Virus record (IMG/VR): IMGVR_UViG_3300010885_049859 | Span: 1-22,799 of that record | Direction: 5' to 3' (one strand) | Source of the DNA: a virus | DNA length: 22,799 bases | In this document: positions 1 to 7,464 of the stretch, piece by piece | Layout of the letters: each line of letters opens with the position of its first letter | How positions within the stretch are numbered: position 1 is the first letter of the stretch | Program-made: the position numbers and the translations under genes | The notes under the pieces: generated by a model | Database searches by the model: none | Told to the model about the DNA's origin: nothing | What the model saw: only the letters and a program-made list of their open reading frames with translations

Positions 1-98
1 ATGGTATCAAGTCGATTAATTATCAGATGCTGATACCGTTCTTGATTGAAACAGTTAAGAAACAAGGCGAAGAAATTGCCAAGTTGAAAAACAAATAA
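1..98 (+). CDS. Tail fibre C-terminus (S74/intramolecular chaperone type), partial
   Basis: Only the last 31 codons are present (reading frame begins at base 3, stop TAA at 96-98). The residues GIKSINYQMLIPFL followed by a charged helix ending EEIAKLKNK match the end of peptidase_S74 (intramolecular chaperone) domains. Those domains typically finish with a 'Y..LIP.LIEAIKEL' helix that trimerises the fibre and is then autocleaved. The catalytic Ser/Asp part lies outside the window and cannot be checked. It lies directly upstream of a long fibre gene on the same strand, which supports a tail-fibre role. The motif and position are seen; the S74 assignment rests on family knowledge of a short tail, so it is good but not certain. 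Confidence 0.65.
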   Translation, partial: GIKSINYQMLIPFLIETVKKQGEEIAKLKNK

Positions 99-114
99 AG
101 TAAAAAGAAAACGG

Positions 115-136
115 TGCCGGGTGTAACAACCCGGCA
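115..136 (+). other. Intergenic hairpin downstream of the S74-type fibre
   Basis: TGCCGGGT (115-122) pairs perfectly with ACCCGGCA (129-136) around a 6-base loop. The stem is strong, but ATTGACTC follows rather than a T-run, so it is not a standard intrinsic terminator. It may be a processing or stability hairpin, or a weak terminator, between two fibre genes. Confidence 0.5.
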
Positions 137-173
137 TTGACTCAGCCGAGTTCATTAAAATAGGAGAACGAAG

Positions 174-3100
174 ATGGCAATTAAGATTAATGGTGTAACG
201 GTTATTGCCGATACACAAGCAATTACAACAACAAGCACTATCAGTGCTACAGGTAACGTCACAGCAGGTAACGTTACCACAGCTGGGTCAGTAAATGTCA
301 ATGGCGTGACACTGGCTGCTGCAGGATCAAATTTGACCATTGGCGGTAACACAGTTGTTACAGCCAATGCTACTGGTACAAGTAGCACAACAGGTAACGT
401 TACTATTTCTGGTAACGTAACTGGCGGCAATATTGCAACAGCTGGCACAGTAAGTGCCACAGGCAACATCACAGGTAATTATATCATTGGTAACGGAAGT
501 CAGTTGACTGGTTTGCCAGCCGGATACACCAATGCCAATTTGGCCACATTGGGTTCAAATGTAATATCAACAACAGGCACAATCACAGGTGGTAATATCA
601 CTGGTGCTAATATATTAACAGGCGGCAATGTAAGTGCTACTGGTAATGTAACCGGTAATTACTTGTTGGGTAATGCTTACTATGTAACTGGACTAAGCCC
701 AACACAAATTTACAACGGCACATCGAACGTTACTGTTCCGTCAACCAACGGAAATGTTGCAATCAACGTAGGCTCCAAGAACTGGACATATGATACCACT
801 GGTAATTTAGCAGTTCCTTCTGGTACTTGGATCAACACACCGGTTGGATCCAATGGTAATATCAATATTCATCCTGACGGCACAGGACAAATCAATGTTC
901 AAGGCGGTGCATTTGGCGCATTGATTTTTGTTGCTAGCGATACCGCGGATGCACAAAACAGAATTGAAGTTGATACCTTTGGTACCGCTAACACCATTGG
1001 TGGCACCTTTACAGGCCGATTTGCTCGAGGCACAGTTGCAGCTCCGGCAGCAGTCCAGGCCGGCGATCAGTTGGCAGCCTTCAAAGGCAAAGGTTACGAC
1101 GGAACAGCATATACAAATCCTCAAGCTAGTGTAACTATAGATGCAGCAGGCAACTGGAGCAGTGGAAATACTCCAACACACATAAGTTTTTTTACAACTC
1201 CTATAGGATCATCAACACAACAAGAATCTGTTAGAATAAACAATAATGGAAACGTATCGGTTGTTGGTAATGTCGTTGGTGCTAATTTTGCTACAGTTGG
1301 CGCAGTTAGTGCCACAGGCAACATCACAGGCAGTTATATCATTGGTAACGGAAGTCAGTTAACTGGCCTACCAGCTGGCTATACCAATGCCAATTTGGCC
1401 ACATTGGGTTCAAATAACGTTTCAACCACCGGTACTGTAACTGCTTCTTCAGTAGTAGGCGGTGTTATTACTGGTAGTTCAGCAAGTGTAACTGGTGCTG
1501 TAACAGCCGCTAGTACAGTAGGTGGTGTGATTACAGGTACAAGTACAAGCGTAACTGGTACACAAACTGCCGCTAGTACAGTAGGTGGTGTAATCACTGG
1601 TTCAAGTGCTAGTGTAACTGGTGCTGTGAGTGGTGCTAGTGCATCTGTATCAGGAGGCGTAACAGCCGCTAGTGTAGCTGGTGGTGTGATTACAGGTACA
1701 AGTGCCAGTGTAACAGGTGCTGTAACAGGTGCAAGTTTGGTTGGTACAATCACTACAGCTTCACAGACAAATATTACTAGTGTTGGTACATTGGGCGCAT
1801 TGAGTGTAACTGGTACAGCAACTACAGGCAACGTGGCCACAGGTGGTACAGTAAGTGCCACTGGTAACGTCACAGGTGGTAACGTAATTGGAACAACAGC
1901 AGTAGTAGTTCCTACAGTTCGTAACACTTCTGCCTTGACCATCAGCACAAGTTCTGGCAACTTACAATTACAACCAACAGGTAACATTGTAGTCAACAGC
2001 ACTTATATCAATGGTGTGTCTAATCCAGTACAAGCTCAAGACGTTGCAACTAAAGCCTATGTAGATACTTTTGCTACAACTGGTATAGCATTCCACTCAC
2101 CGGTAACAGCCGCTACAAATACTACCTTGGCCACAGCCACAGGCGGTACTATTACATACACACAACCCAACGGCGCAGGCAATGGTGTTGGGGCATTGTT
2201 GACCACAACTGGTGCATTTAACTTGATCGACACAGCCAACGTTCAAACTGTTGGTACACGTATTCTTGTTAAGAACGAAGCCAACGCAGTATACAATGGT
2301 GTGTATACCTGGGCCAATGCTACAAACATCGTCCGTTCAACTGACACAGACGAATATGGTGCAGACAGTACTGAAGCTTTGAGTATCAACGACTACTTCT
2401 TTACCACAGGTGGCAATGTCAACGCAGGCACAGCTTTTGTAGTTAATAGCCCAGCAGGCACAATTACTTTTGGCACAAGCCTTATTACGTTTACTACATT
2501 TAGTACAAGTCAAGTTTACACAGCCAACACAGCGGCCGGTATCAGCCTAAATGGCACAGTTATCAGTGCTAAAGTTGATGGTACAACCACAGCGTTTGAT
2601 GGCAGTGGTAATATCAGTATCAAATCCGGCGCTGCATTGACAACTCCAAATATTGGTGTGGCTACAGGTACAAGTTTAAGTGTAACAGGTGCTGTAACTG
2701 CTGCCAGTACAGTTGGTGGTGTAATCACTGGTAGCTCTGCATCAGTAACAGGTGGTGTAACAGCTGCTAGTGTTGCTGGTGGTGTAATCACTGGTTCAAG
2801 TGCTAGTGTAACTGGTGCCGTAAGTGGTGCTAGTGCTAGTGTTAGTGGTACAGTAACAGCAGCCTCTACAGTTGGTGGTGTAATCACTGGTAGCTCTGCA
2901 TCAGTAACAGGTGCTGTAACTGCCGCTTCAACTGTGGGTGGTGTAATCACTGGTAGCTCTGCATCAGTAACAGGTGCTGTAACAGGTGCAAGTTTGGTTG
3001 GTACGATCACTACAGCAAGTCAACCTAACATTACCTCAGTTGGTACATTGGGTAGCTTGAGTGTAACTGGCAATATTACAGGTAGTTATATCATTGGTAA

Positions 3101-4289
3101 CGGTAGTCAGTTAACTGGTCTGCCAGCTGGCTATACCAATGCTAACTTGGCCACATTGGGTTCAAATAACGTTTCAACCACCGGTACTGTAACTGCTTCT
3201 TCAGTAGTTGGTGGTGTAATCACTGGTAGCTCTGCATCAGTAACAGGTGCTGTAACAGGTGCAAGTTTGGTTGGTACGATCACTACAGCTTCACAAACAA
3301 ATATTACTGCAATTGGTACACTAAGCTCATTGAGTGTCAGTGGTAACATTACTAGTGGAAACATCAGTGCTACTAATCATACAGGTACCAACGTAAGTGT
3401 AACAGGCACAGTAACAGCAGCCTCTACAGTGGGTGGTGTAATCACTGGATCAAGTGCTAGTGTAACAGGTGCCGTAACAGGTGCAAGTTTGGCTGGTACA
3501 ATCACTACAGCAAGTCAGACTAACATTACTGCAATTGGCACATTAAGTTCATTAAGTGTCAGTGGTAACATTACTAGTGGTAACATTAGTGCTACTAACC
3601 ATACAGGTACAAACGTATCAGTAACTGGCACAGTAACAGCAGCCTCTACAGTGGGTGGTGTAATTACTGGTAGCTCTGCATCAGTAACAGGTGCTGTAAC
3701 AGGTGCAAGTTTGGTTGGTACAATCACCACAGCAAGTCAAACTAACATTACCGCAGTTGGTACACTAACGTCAATGACAACAAGTGGCACAGCTACAGTT
3801 AATAGTGCCAACAATGCTACAGCTATTGCTAACGGTGGAACAAACGGTAGTGGTAATATTGGTGCAAGTGGTGCTACATTTAACACTGTATATGCCAAAG
3901 CAACTACAGCACAATACGCTGACTTGGCTGAGAAATACACAGCTGACGCGGCCTATGCTCCCGGCACAGTTCTAGTGTTTGGCGGCACAGCAGAAGTTAC
4001 TGTCAACGCAGTAGATGGTGATACCAAAGTGGCTGGTGTAGTTTCTACTGATCCTGGATTCTTAATGAATGAAGGATTAGACACAGAGTTTACAGCCGCA
4101 GTAGCCTTAACAGGTCGTGTACCATGTATGGTAGTTGGTCCAGTTCGGAAGGGTGACTTGATGGTTGCCGCTGGTCTAGGCCGTGCTAGAGCCGAAGCTG
4201 ATCCATGTGTTGGTAGTGTGATTGGTAAAGCCTTGGAAGACTTTGACGGTGCAGAAGGCACAATCGAAGTGGTAGTTGGACGCTTCTAA
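174..4289 (+). CDS. Long repetitive tail fibre protein (1371 aa)
   Basis: Probable host-recognition fibre shaft. The start is fixed by a good ribosome site, AGGAGA at 162-167. Layout by eye: Ser/Thr/Gly/Val-rich beta repeats (1-240); a fibre domain around 248-360 ending 'SVRINNNGNVSVVGNV', as found before S74 tips in many phage fibres; further repeats; a domain around 624-785 with 'VATKAYVD' and 'GTRILVKNEANAVYNGVYTW', common in marine T4-like fibres; then many copies of TAASTVGGVITGSSASVTG. The last 124 residues (1248-1371, YADLAEKYTADA to VVVGRF) form a compact domain that recurs at the end of the fibre gene at 5166. The repeats suggest an elongated trimeric shaft and frequent length change by recombination. 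An intrinsic terminator follows. The fibre role is confident; the receptor is unknown. Confidence 0.85.
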   Translation: MAIKINGVTVIADTQAITTTSTISATGNVTAGNVTTAGSVNVNGVTLAAAGSNLTIGGNTVVTANATGTSSTTGNVTISGNVTGGNIATAGTVSATGNITGNYIIGNGSQLTGLPAGYTNANLATLGSNVISTTGTITGGNITGANILTGGNVSATGNVTGNYLLGNAYYVTGLSPTQIYNGTSNVTVPSTNGNVAINVGSKNWTYDTTGNLAVPSGTWINTPVGSNGNINIHPDGTGQINVQGGAFGALIFVASDTADAQNRIEVDTFGTANTIGGTFTGRFARGTVAAPAAVQAGDQLAAFKGKGYDGTAYTNPQASVTIDAAGNWSSGNTPTHISFFTTPIGSSTQQESVRINNNGNVSVVGNVVGANFATVGAVSATGNITGSYIIGNGSQLTGLPAGYTNANLATLGSNNVSTTGTVTASSVVGGVITGSSASVTGAVTAASTVGGVITGTSTSVTGTQTAASTVGGVITGSSASVTGAVSGASASVSGGVTAASVAGGVITGTSASVTGAVTGASLVGTITTASQTNITSVGTLGALSVTGTATTGNVATGGTVSATGNVTGGNVIGTTAVVVPTVRNTSALTISTSSGNLQLQPTGNIVVNSTYINGVSNPVQAQDVATKAYVDTFATTGIAFHSPVTAATNTTLATATGGTITYTQPNGAGNGVGALLTTTGAFNLIDTANVQTVGTRILVKNEANAVYNGVYTWANATNIVRSTDTDEYGADSTEALSINDYFFTTGGNVNAGTAFVVNSPAGTITFGTSLITFTTFSTSQVYTANTAAGISLNGTVISAKVDGTTTAFDGSGNISIKSGAALTTPNIGVATGTSLSVTGAVTAASTVGGVITGSSASVTGGVTAASVAGGVITGSSASVTGAVSGASASVSGTVTAASTVGGVITGSSASVTGAVTAASTVGGVITGSSASVTGAVTGASLVGTITTASQPNITSVGTLGSLSVTGNITGSYIIGNGSQLTGLPAGYTNANLATLGSNNVSTTGTVTASSVVGGVITGSSASVTGAVTGASLVGTITTASQTNITAIGTLSSLSVSGNITSGNISATNHTGTNVSVTGTVTAASTVGGVITGSSASVTGAVTGASLAGTITTASQTNITAIGTLSSLSVSGNITSGNISATNHTGTNVSVTGTVTAASTVGGVITGSSASVTGAVTGASLVGTITTASQTNITAVGTLTSMTTSGTATVNSANNATAIANGGTNGSGNIGASGATFNTVYAKATTAQYADLAEKYTADAAYAPGTVLVFGGTAEVTVNAVDGDTKVAGVVSTDPGFLMNEGLDTEFTAAVALTGRVPCMVVGPVRKGDLMVAAGLGRARAEADPCVGSVIGKALEDFDGAEGTIEVVVGRF
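474..560 (+). repeat. 87-bp dispersed repeat, copy 1 (fibre gene)
   Basis: This copy encodes GNYIIGNGSQLTGLPAGY followed by TNANLATLGSN. Near-identical copies of the same length and frame lie at 1329-1415 and 3081-3167. Diverged versions occur in the second fibre near 5705 and 5840. The module separates blocks of shorter repeats. Confidence 0.85.
1329..1415 (+). repeat. 87-bp dispersed repeat, copy 2
   Basis: This is the same module as 474-560. Copies 2 and 3 are also nearly identical further downstream, through 'AACGTTTCAACCACCGGTAC' to about base 1455 (3209 in copy 3). Copies 2 and 3 are therefore the more recently duplicated or homogenised pair. Confidence 0.85.
3081..3167 (+). repeat. 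87-bp dispersed repeat, copy 3
   Basis: Third copy of the GNGSQLTGLPAGY module. Together with about 40 further matching bases downstream it forms a long direct repeat with 1329-1455, a substrate for in-frame deletion or expansion of roughly 1.75 kb of fibre shaft. Confidence 0.85.
3300..3743 (+). repeat. Two tandem 222-bp (74-aa) repeat units
   Basis: Units at 3300-3521 and 3522-3743 each encode 74 residues, starting NITAIGTLSSLSVSGNITSG and ending GTITTASQT. Only one residue differs between them (V or A in GASL-V/A-GTI). A third, partial unit begins at 3744 (NITAVGTL). Codons differ at several third positions, so the duplication is not brand new or has been under selection for the protein. 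Confidence 0.9.
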
Positions 4290-4306
4290 ACCGGTAGTAC
4301 TATGAT

Positions 4307-4335
4307 AGATAGGGTCTTCGTGGCCCTATCTTTTT
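4307..4335 (+). terminator. Intrinsic terminator after the long fibre gene
   Basis: GATAGGGTC (4308-4316) pairs with GGCCCTATC (4322-4330), with one G-T wobble and a 5-base TTCGT loop; flanking A4307/T4331 extend the stem. A five-T run (4331-4335) follows immediately. It lies 18 bases after the stop codon and ends transcription of the first fibre. Confidence 0.88.
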
Positions 4336-4339
4336 ATTA

Positions 4340-4347
4340 GATAAGTA
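4340..4347 (+). promoter_or_regulatory. Possible weak late promoter upstream of the glycine-rich gene
   Basis: GATAAGTA differs at one base from the GATAAATA motif found before the sheath gene. It sits just past a terminator and 19 bases before the next ATG (4367), where a promoter would be expected. An AAAAGGAA ribosome site (4351-4358) follows. Confidence 0.35.
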
Positions 4348-4366
4348 GATAAAAGGAATATAAATC

Positions 4367-5080
4367 ATGGCAACATCATTAACAGTAGGACCAGGTTGGA
4401 CAGTAGCACCAGGCTGGGTATTGGGACCAACCCCGTATACTTTTCAATATCTTTACCTAGCCGGTGGTGGTGCCGGTGGATCCGGTTGGGGTGGCGGCGG
4501 TGCCGGAGGCGGCCTAGCCTACGGTAATATAACAACCACTCCGGGTACTAACTACACATTTACAGTGGGGTCTGGTGGCAACGCTGTAGGTGCTGCTGGT
4601 GGTGACACTCTTGCGTTTGGCGGTCATGTGTATGGCGGAACCGGCGGCGCAAGTTTTAACCCTGGAAACCCAGGTGGTTATAATGCTGGCGGAACTGGCG
4701 GAGCTGGATTGGTCGCAGGTGCCAATGGCAGCGGCGGTAATTATTCTAGCCAAACTGCACAACCATACAATACTGGATACTCGTCAAGTATTACAGGTTC
4801 TAGTGTAGATTATTCAACCGGCGCCAGCGGTGGAGCACATGATCCAGTAAATGGATTTAACACTATCAACGGTAACTATTTAACCACATACGGTAGTGGT
4901 GGTTATGGCGGCGGCTATGGTGGTGGTTATGGCGGCGGCATAAATGGCGCAGTAATCATTTCTATTCCAGCCGCGGCCTATGCCAAGATTGCAACATCGG
5001 GCACAGTAGTATCGACTACATTGGTTGGCGGTAATTATGTAATAGTATTCGGTACAGGATCATCTTCATTTACAAGTTAA
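4367..5080 (+). CDS. Glycine-rich tail adhesin-like protein (gp38-like class)
   Basis: A 237-residue protein dominated by glycine runs: AGGGAGGSGWGGGGAGGG near residue 30, 'TPGTNYTFTVGSGG' near 60, several GGTGG/GGAG segments, and GSGGYGGGYGGGYGGG near 185, followed by 'AVIISIP'. This order, a glycine block, then PGT.Y.FTVG.GG, glycine blocks, and a hydrophobic strand, is typical of phage glycine-rich tip proteins. T-even gp38 adhesins fold such segments into polyglycine-II bundles that display receptor-binding loops. It lies between two fibre genes and between two intrinsic terminators, so it is probably its own transcription unit. Family resemblance is by composition and pattern; true gp38 homology is inferred. 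The less repetitive segments (about 125-180) would be the candidate recognition loops. Confidence 0.65.
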   Translation: MATSLTVGPGWTVAPGWVLGPTPYTFQYLYLAGGGAGGSGWGGGGAGGGLAYGNITTTPGTNYTFTVGSGGNAVGAAGGDTLAFGGHVYGGTGGASFNPGNPGGYNAGGTGGAGLVAGANGSGGNYSSQTAQPYNTGYSSSITGSSVDYSTGASGGAHDPVNGFNTINGNYLTTYGSGGYGGGYGGGYGGGINGAVIISIPAAAYAKIATSGTVVSTTLVGGNYVIVFGTGSSSFTS

Positions 5081-5105
5081 GTGCTGATTTTTCTTTGTTT
5101 TATAA

Positions 5106-5135
5106 AATAGGACTTGGACCAAGTCCTATTCTTTT
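5106..5135 (+). terminator. Intrinsic terminator after the glycine-rich gene
   Basis: AATAGGACTT (5106-5115) pairs perfectly with AAGTCCTATT (5121-5130) around GGACC. CTTTT (5131-5135) follows. It lies 25 bases after the stop codon of the glycine-rich gene. Confidence 0.88.
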
Positions 5136-5136
5136 G

Positions 5137-5144
5137 ACTAAATA
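5137..5144 (+). promoter_or_regulatory. T4-type late promoter motif (ACTAAATA)
   Basis: ACTAAATA starts right after the T-run of the preceding terminator, 21 bases before the ATG at 5166. It shares the TAAATA core with the motifs before gp13, gp18, gp19 and the gene at 20829. In T4-type phages this -10 element is read by the phage late sigma factor (gp55 with gp33/gp45). No strong ribosome site is visible. Confidence 0.5.
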
Positions 5145-5165
5145 TTATATATTATTGGATAAACA

Positions 5166-6368
5166 ATGGGCTTAACTAGACCGCGTGCCGCGCAGATTTA
5201 CAATTTGGACTACAAGCAAGCCACACGAGTGGTCACAGTTGCCAACATCACACTTGCAGGCGGAGCTCCTAGTCAAGTTGATGGCGTTAATCTTAGCGCA
5301 AATGATCGAGTTTTAGTCACAGGTCAAGACACGGCCAGCCAAAATGGACTTTATCTAGTTGCCGCTGTGGGTTCCGGATCAAATGGCACCTGGACAAGAA
5401 CTTCAGATGGCAACGAAACTGGAGAAATTGAAGCCGGCATGATTGTCATGGTCACTGAAGGTGCCGTATATGCCGACACACAGTGGAAATTGATCACAGA
5501 CAATCCTATTGTTATCGGCACAACACCGTTAACCTTTACACAAAACTATAGTGCAAACTCAATATCGGGTGGCACAAGCAATGTAACTGTATATTCAAAT
5601 GCCAATGTTACAATAAGTTCAGCCGGCACACCCAATGTGTTGACTATCAGTAGCACAGGAACTATTACATCTGGTACAGTGTCAGCAACAGGCAATATTA
5701 TTGGTAATTATATTTTTGGTAACGGAAGTCAACTAACTGGTATCGCAGGAGGCAGCACCTATAGCAATGCAAATGTAACGACATTATTAGCAAATTTTGG
5801 TTCAAATACAATCAGCACCACTGGCAACGTTACCGCTGGTTATTTTGTTGGCAACGGTAGCCAACTAACTGGATTGGCAGCAAGTTATAGTGATTCTAAT
5901 GTGGTAACTCTACTGGCCAGTTTTGGTTCAAATTCCATCTCCACCACTGGTGATATTACCGCTGGTAATGTTAATAGTACACATGCCGACTTGGCTGAGA
6001 TGTATGTTGCAGATGCTGATTATCCTGCTGGTGTAGTAGTAGAGTTTGGCGGTAACTACGAAATAACCATCACACGATCTAACCATTCTACAGCCGTTGC
6101 TGGAATCGTAAGTACCAATCCCAGCTACTTGATGAACAGCGCACAAGCTGGTGAATATGTATTACCTGTTGCTTTGACAGGACGTGTGCCTTGTCATGTT
6201 GTGGGAACTATTGCCAAAGGCGACAGATTGGTAGCCAGCGATTACATGGGGGCGGCTCAACGCCTGGATCCTACACAATATCAACCTGGTTGTATCATTG
6301 GTAAAGCCTTGGAAAATTATGATTCTGAATCAATTGGCATGATTGAAGTAGCAGTAGGAAGGTTCTAA
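5166..6368 (+). CDS. Second tail fibre protein (400 aa)
   Basis: Probable short tail fibre or accessory fibre. Residues about 10-135 form a domain with 'SANDRVLVTGQDTASQNGLY' and 'GTWTRTSDGNETGEI', related to the NDRVLV..Q...NGiY module inside the long fibre. Residues about 180-268 hold two diverged copies of a GNGSQLTG...SN..TLLA.FGSN.ISTTG repeat. Residues 273-400 (HADLAEMYVADADYPAG to MIEVAVGRF) repeat the C-terminal domain of the 1371-residue fibre. The two fibres look like paralogues with different shaft lengths. The stop codon overlaps the next ATG by one base (TAATG), suggesting translational coupling to the gene at 6368. The fibre role is well supported; which tail position it occupies is not. 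Confidence 0.8.
   Translation: MGLTRPRAAQIYNLDYKQATRVVTVANITLAGGAPSQVDGVNLSANDRVLVTGQDTASQNGLYLVAAVGSGSNGTWTRTSDGNETGEIEAGMIVMVTEGAVYADTQWKLITDNPIVIGTTPLTFTQNYSANSISGGTSNVTVYSNANVTISSAGTPNVLTISSTGTITSGTVSATGNIIGNYIFGNGSQLTGIAGGSTYSNANVTTLLANFGSNTISTTGNVTAGYFVGNGSQLTGLAASYSDSNVVTLLASFGSNSISTTGDITAGNVNSTHADLAEMYVADADYPAGVVVEFGGNYEITITRSNHSTAVAGIVSTNPSYLMNSAQAGEYVLPVALTGRVPCHVVGTIAKGDRLVASDYMGAAQRLDPTQYQPGCIIGKALENYDSESIGMIEVAVGRF
5714..5970 (+). repeat. Two diverged tandem repeats in the second fibre
   Basis: FGNGSQLTGIAGG...NANVTTLLANFGSNTISTTGN is followed about 129 bases later by VGNGSQLTGLAAS...SNVVTLLASFGSNSISTTGD. They are the same family as the 87-bp module in the long fibre. Boundaries are approximate. 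Confidence 0.75.
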
Positions 6369-7036
6369 TGGACGCTAGATACCGAATTGATTATCCAGGT
6401 GAGTTTGTAATCCTTGAGACCAAGTGGTCTGGCGGTAAAAAATCAGAAACTAGAGAATGGATTCCTAATCCTATTGAAAATCAGCACATCAGTGGTCGTG
6501 CTGCCTGCATTGGCACGTCTGTGGATCGTTTTCGTTTTGATTACACAAGATTAAGTCGTCATCGTGGCGGTTTGTTAAGCAGTAAAAAATTACAAACTTA
6601 TGGGATCGGTGATATTGCTTTGGAAATGCGTTTGGATTTTACTGTAGAAACTCATACTACAACATTAAACGCCATTCTTGAATCAGGATATCAACAAGAC
6701 AATGTAGTTTATACAACCTCGAGAAACTGTATTAACAACCCAGGTGAATTTTATCTAATACCTCAACGCCCACAGATTGTAGACCTGGCTACTATAGTAT
6801 ACTTGGCTGCATTTGACGGACACAAAGAAATATTCATGTTGGGCTACACAGACGAAACAGATGGCGGAAACAACAACTGGATGGCACAGATTACCAGCAT
6901 ATTTGCAACATACACGGGCACTAAATTTTATCTAATAGGCGAGTCAACTCGCATGCCTGATGCCTGGGTCAACTGCCCTAACGTTCAAACCATGAACTAT
7001 CTTGATTTTATCAGTTACTGTGACGTGTCACAGTAG
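6368..7036 (+). CDS. Unknown protein, possible Rossmann/glycosyltransferase-like (222 aa)
   Basis: The start ATG overlaps the upstream fibre stop by one base, so the gene is probably coupled to fibre translation. I do not recognise it securely. Visible features: a basic N-terminus (RIDYPGEFVILET), then 'ISGRAACIGTSVDRF' near 55, 'LQTYGIGDIALEM' near 80, 'NCINNPGEFYLIP' near 120, and a hydrophobic strand 'KEIFMLGYTDET' near 155. The pattern of a glycine-containing strand, then a 'tYG.g.i' segment, then 'iFmLGY' resembles sialyltransferase-like or DUF115-like proteins in outline only. No transmembrane segment or signal peptide is seen. Its last 22 bases overlap the 3' end of the opposing Nudix gene within a palindrome. 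A fibre-modifying enzyme is possible but unproven. Confidence 0.7.
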   Translation: MDARYRIDYPGEFVILETKWSGGKKSETREWIPNPIENQHISGRAACIGTSVDRFRFDYTRLSRHRGGLLSSKKLQTYGIGDIALEMRLDFTVETHTTTLNAILESGYQQDNVVYTTSRNCINNPGEFYLIPQRPQIVDLATIVYLAAFDGHKEIFMLGYTDETDGGNNNWMAQITSIFATYTGTKFYLIGESTRMPDAWVNCPNVQTMNYLDFISYCDVSQ

Positions 7037-7464
7037 CCGACACTAGACTCTATAGTTAAAATTTTACTTTGTACAGCTTCAAAATTCACAGTTGACCATA
7101 GTCCAGGGTGCATGGGTCGAGGCCATGTGCCACTATCAATCCAGGCATATCCTATGTGTTCGCTGTTTAGCTTGGGATGGAATTCCGTGTCAACGATACA
7201 GAAAAAAGTGTGATACTCAAATCCTGCATCTGAGGTAGTAAACTTTTCCAACGGAATCAGCCTAAAATAATCAGGAACAAATCCCATTTCTTCGCGACAT
7301 TCTCGATTCATAGCGGCCAGTAAAGTTTCGCCTGTTTCTACTCGCCCCCCAGGCAGGCCCCAAGCACCTGGATGTTTGGGATCATTGCGCATGAGATATA
7401 GATATCGACGGGTATCAATAGAATAAAACCAAACGCCCACTGCGCTTACAATACTAGTGTCCAT
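7015..7464 (-). CDS. Nudix hydrolase
   Basis: A 149-residue protein with a complete Nudix box at residues 40-62: G40, E46, then R54-E55 and R57-E58-E59 before G61 (G-x5-E-x7-REUxEExGU). Nudix enzymes hydrolyse nucleoside diphosphates linked to another group; E58 and E59 would bind the metal. 'GAWGLPGGRVETGET' before the box favours a dGTP/ADP-ribose/NADH-like clade, but the substrate cannot be told from sequence. Some T4-type phages encode Nudix enzymes (T4 NudE). GGAGGA lies just upstream of the ATG, inside the end of the gp15 gene, which it overlaps by 19 bases. It is therefore the last gene of the gp14-gp15 unit. Its C-terminus, YCDTSQ, comes from the palindrome shared with the opposing gene. 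Confidence 0.93.
   Translation of the reverse strand: MDTSIVSAVGVWFYSIDTRRYLYLMRNDPKHPGAWGLPGGRVETGETLLAAMNRECREEMGFVPDYFRLIPLEKFTTSDAGFEYHTFFCIVDTEFHPKLNSEHIGYAWIDSGTWPRPMHPGLWSTVNFEAVQSKILTIESSVGYCDTSQ
7016..7035. repeat. Perfect palindrome at convergent gene ends
   Basis: TACTGTGAC (7016-7024) and GTCACAGTA (7027-7035) are exact reverse complements around GT. Both convergent stop codons lie at its edges (plus TAG 7034-7036, minus TAA 7017-7015). No T-run follows on either side, so it is a hairpin or barrier rather than a classic terminator. Confidence 0.9.

Noticed and set aside
115-136. Hairpin considered as an intrinsic terminator
   Set aside because: The stem is strong but no T-run follows it, so it is listed only as a hairpin.
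1379-3730. Long antisense frames within the fibre gene (Val/Pro/Thr-rich)
   Set aside because: They mirror the repeat codons of the plus-strand fibre (for example VITPPTVEAAVTAPVT), have no promoters or ribosome sites, and break where the repeats break.
1440-3743. Regularly spaced repeats considered as a CRISPR array
   Set aside because: The repeats are in-frame coding units of varied length with no unique spacers, and the whole stretch is one open reading frame.
4359-4366. ATATAAAT-like late motif right before the glycine-rich ATG
   Set aside because: It abuts the start codon, and a strong AAAAGGAA ribosome site lies upstream of it, so transcription is unlikely to start from it; GATAAGTA further upstream is better placed.
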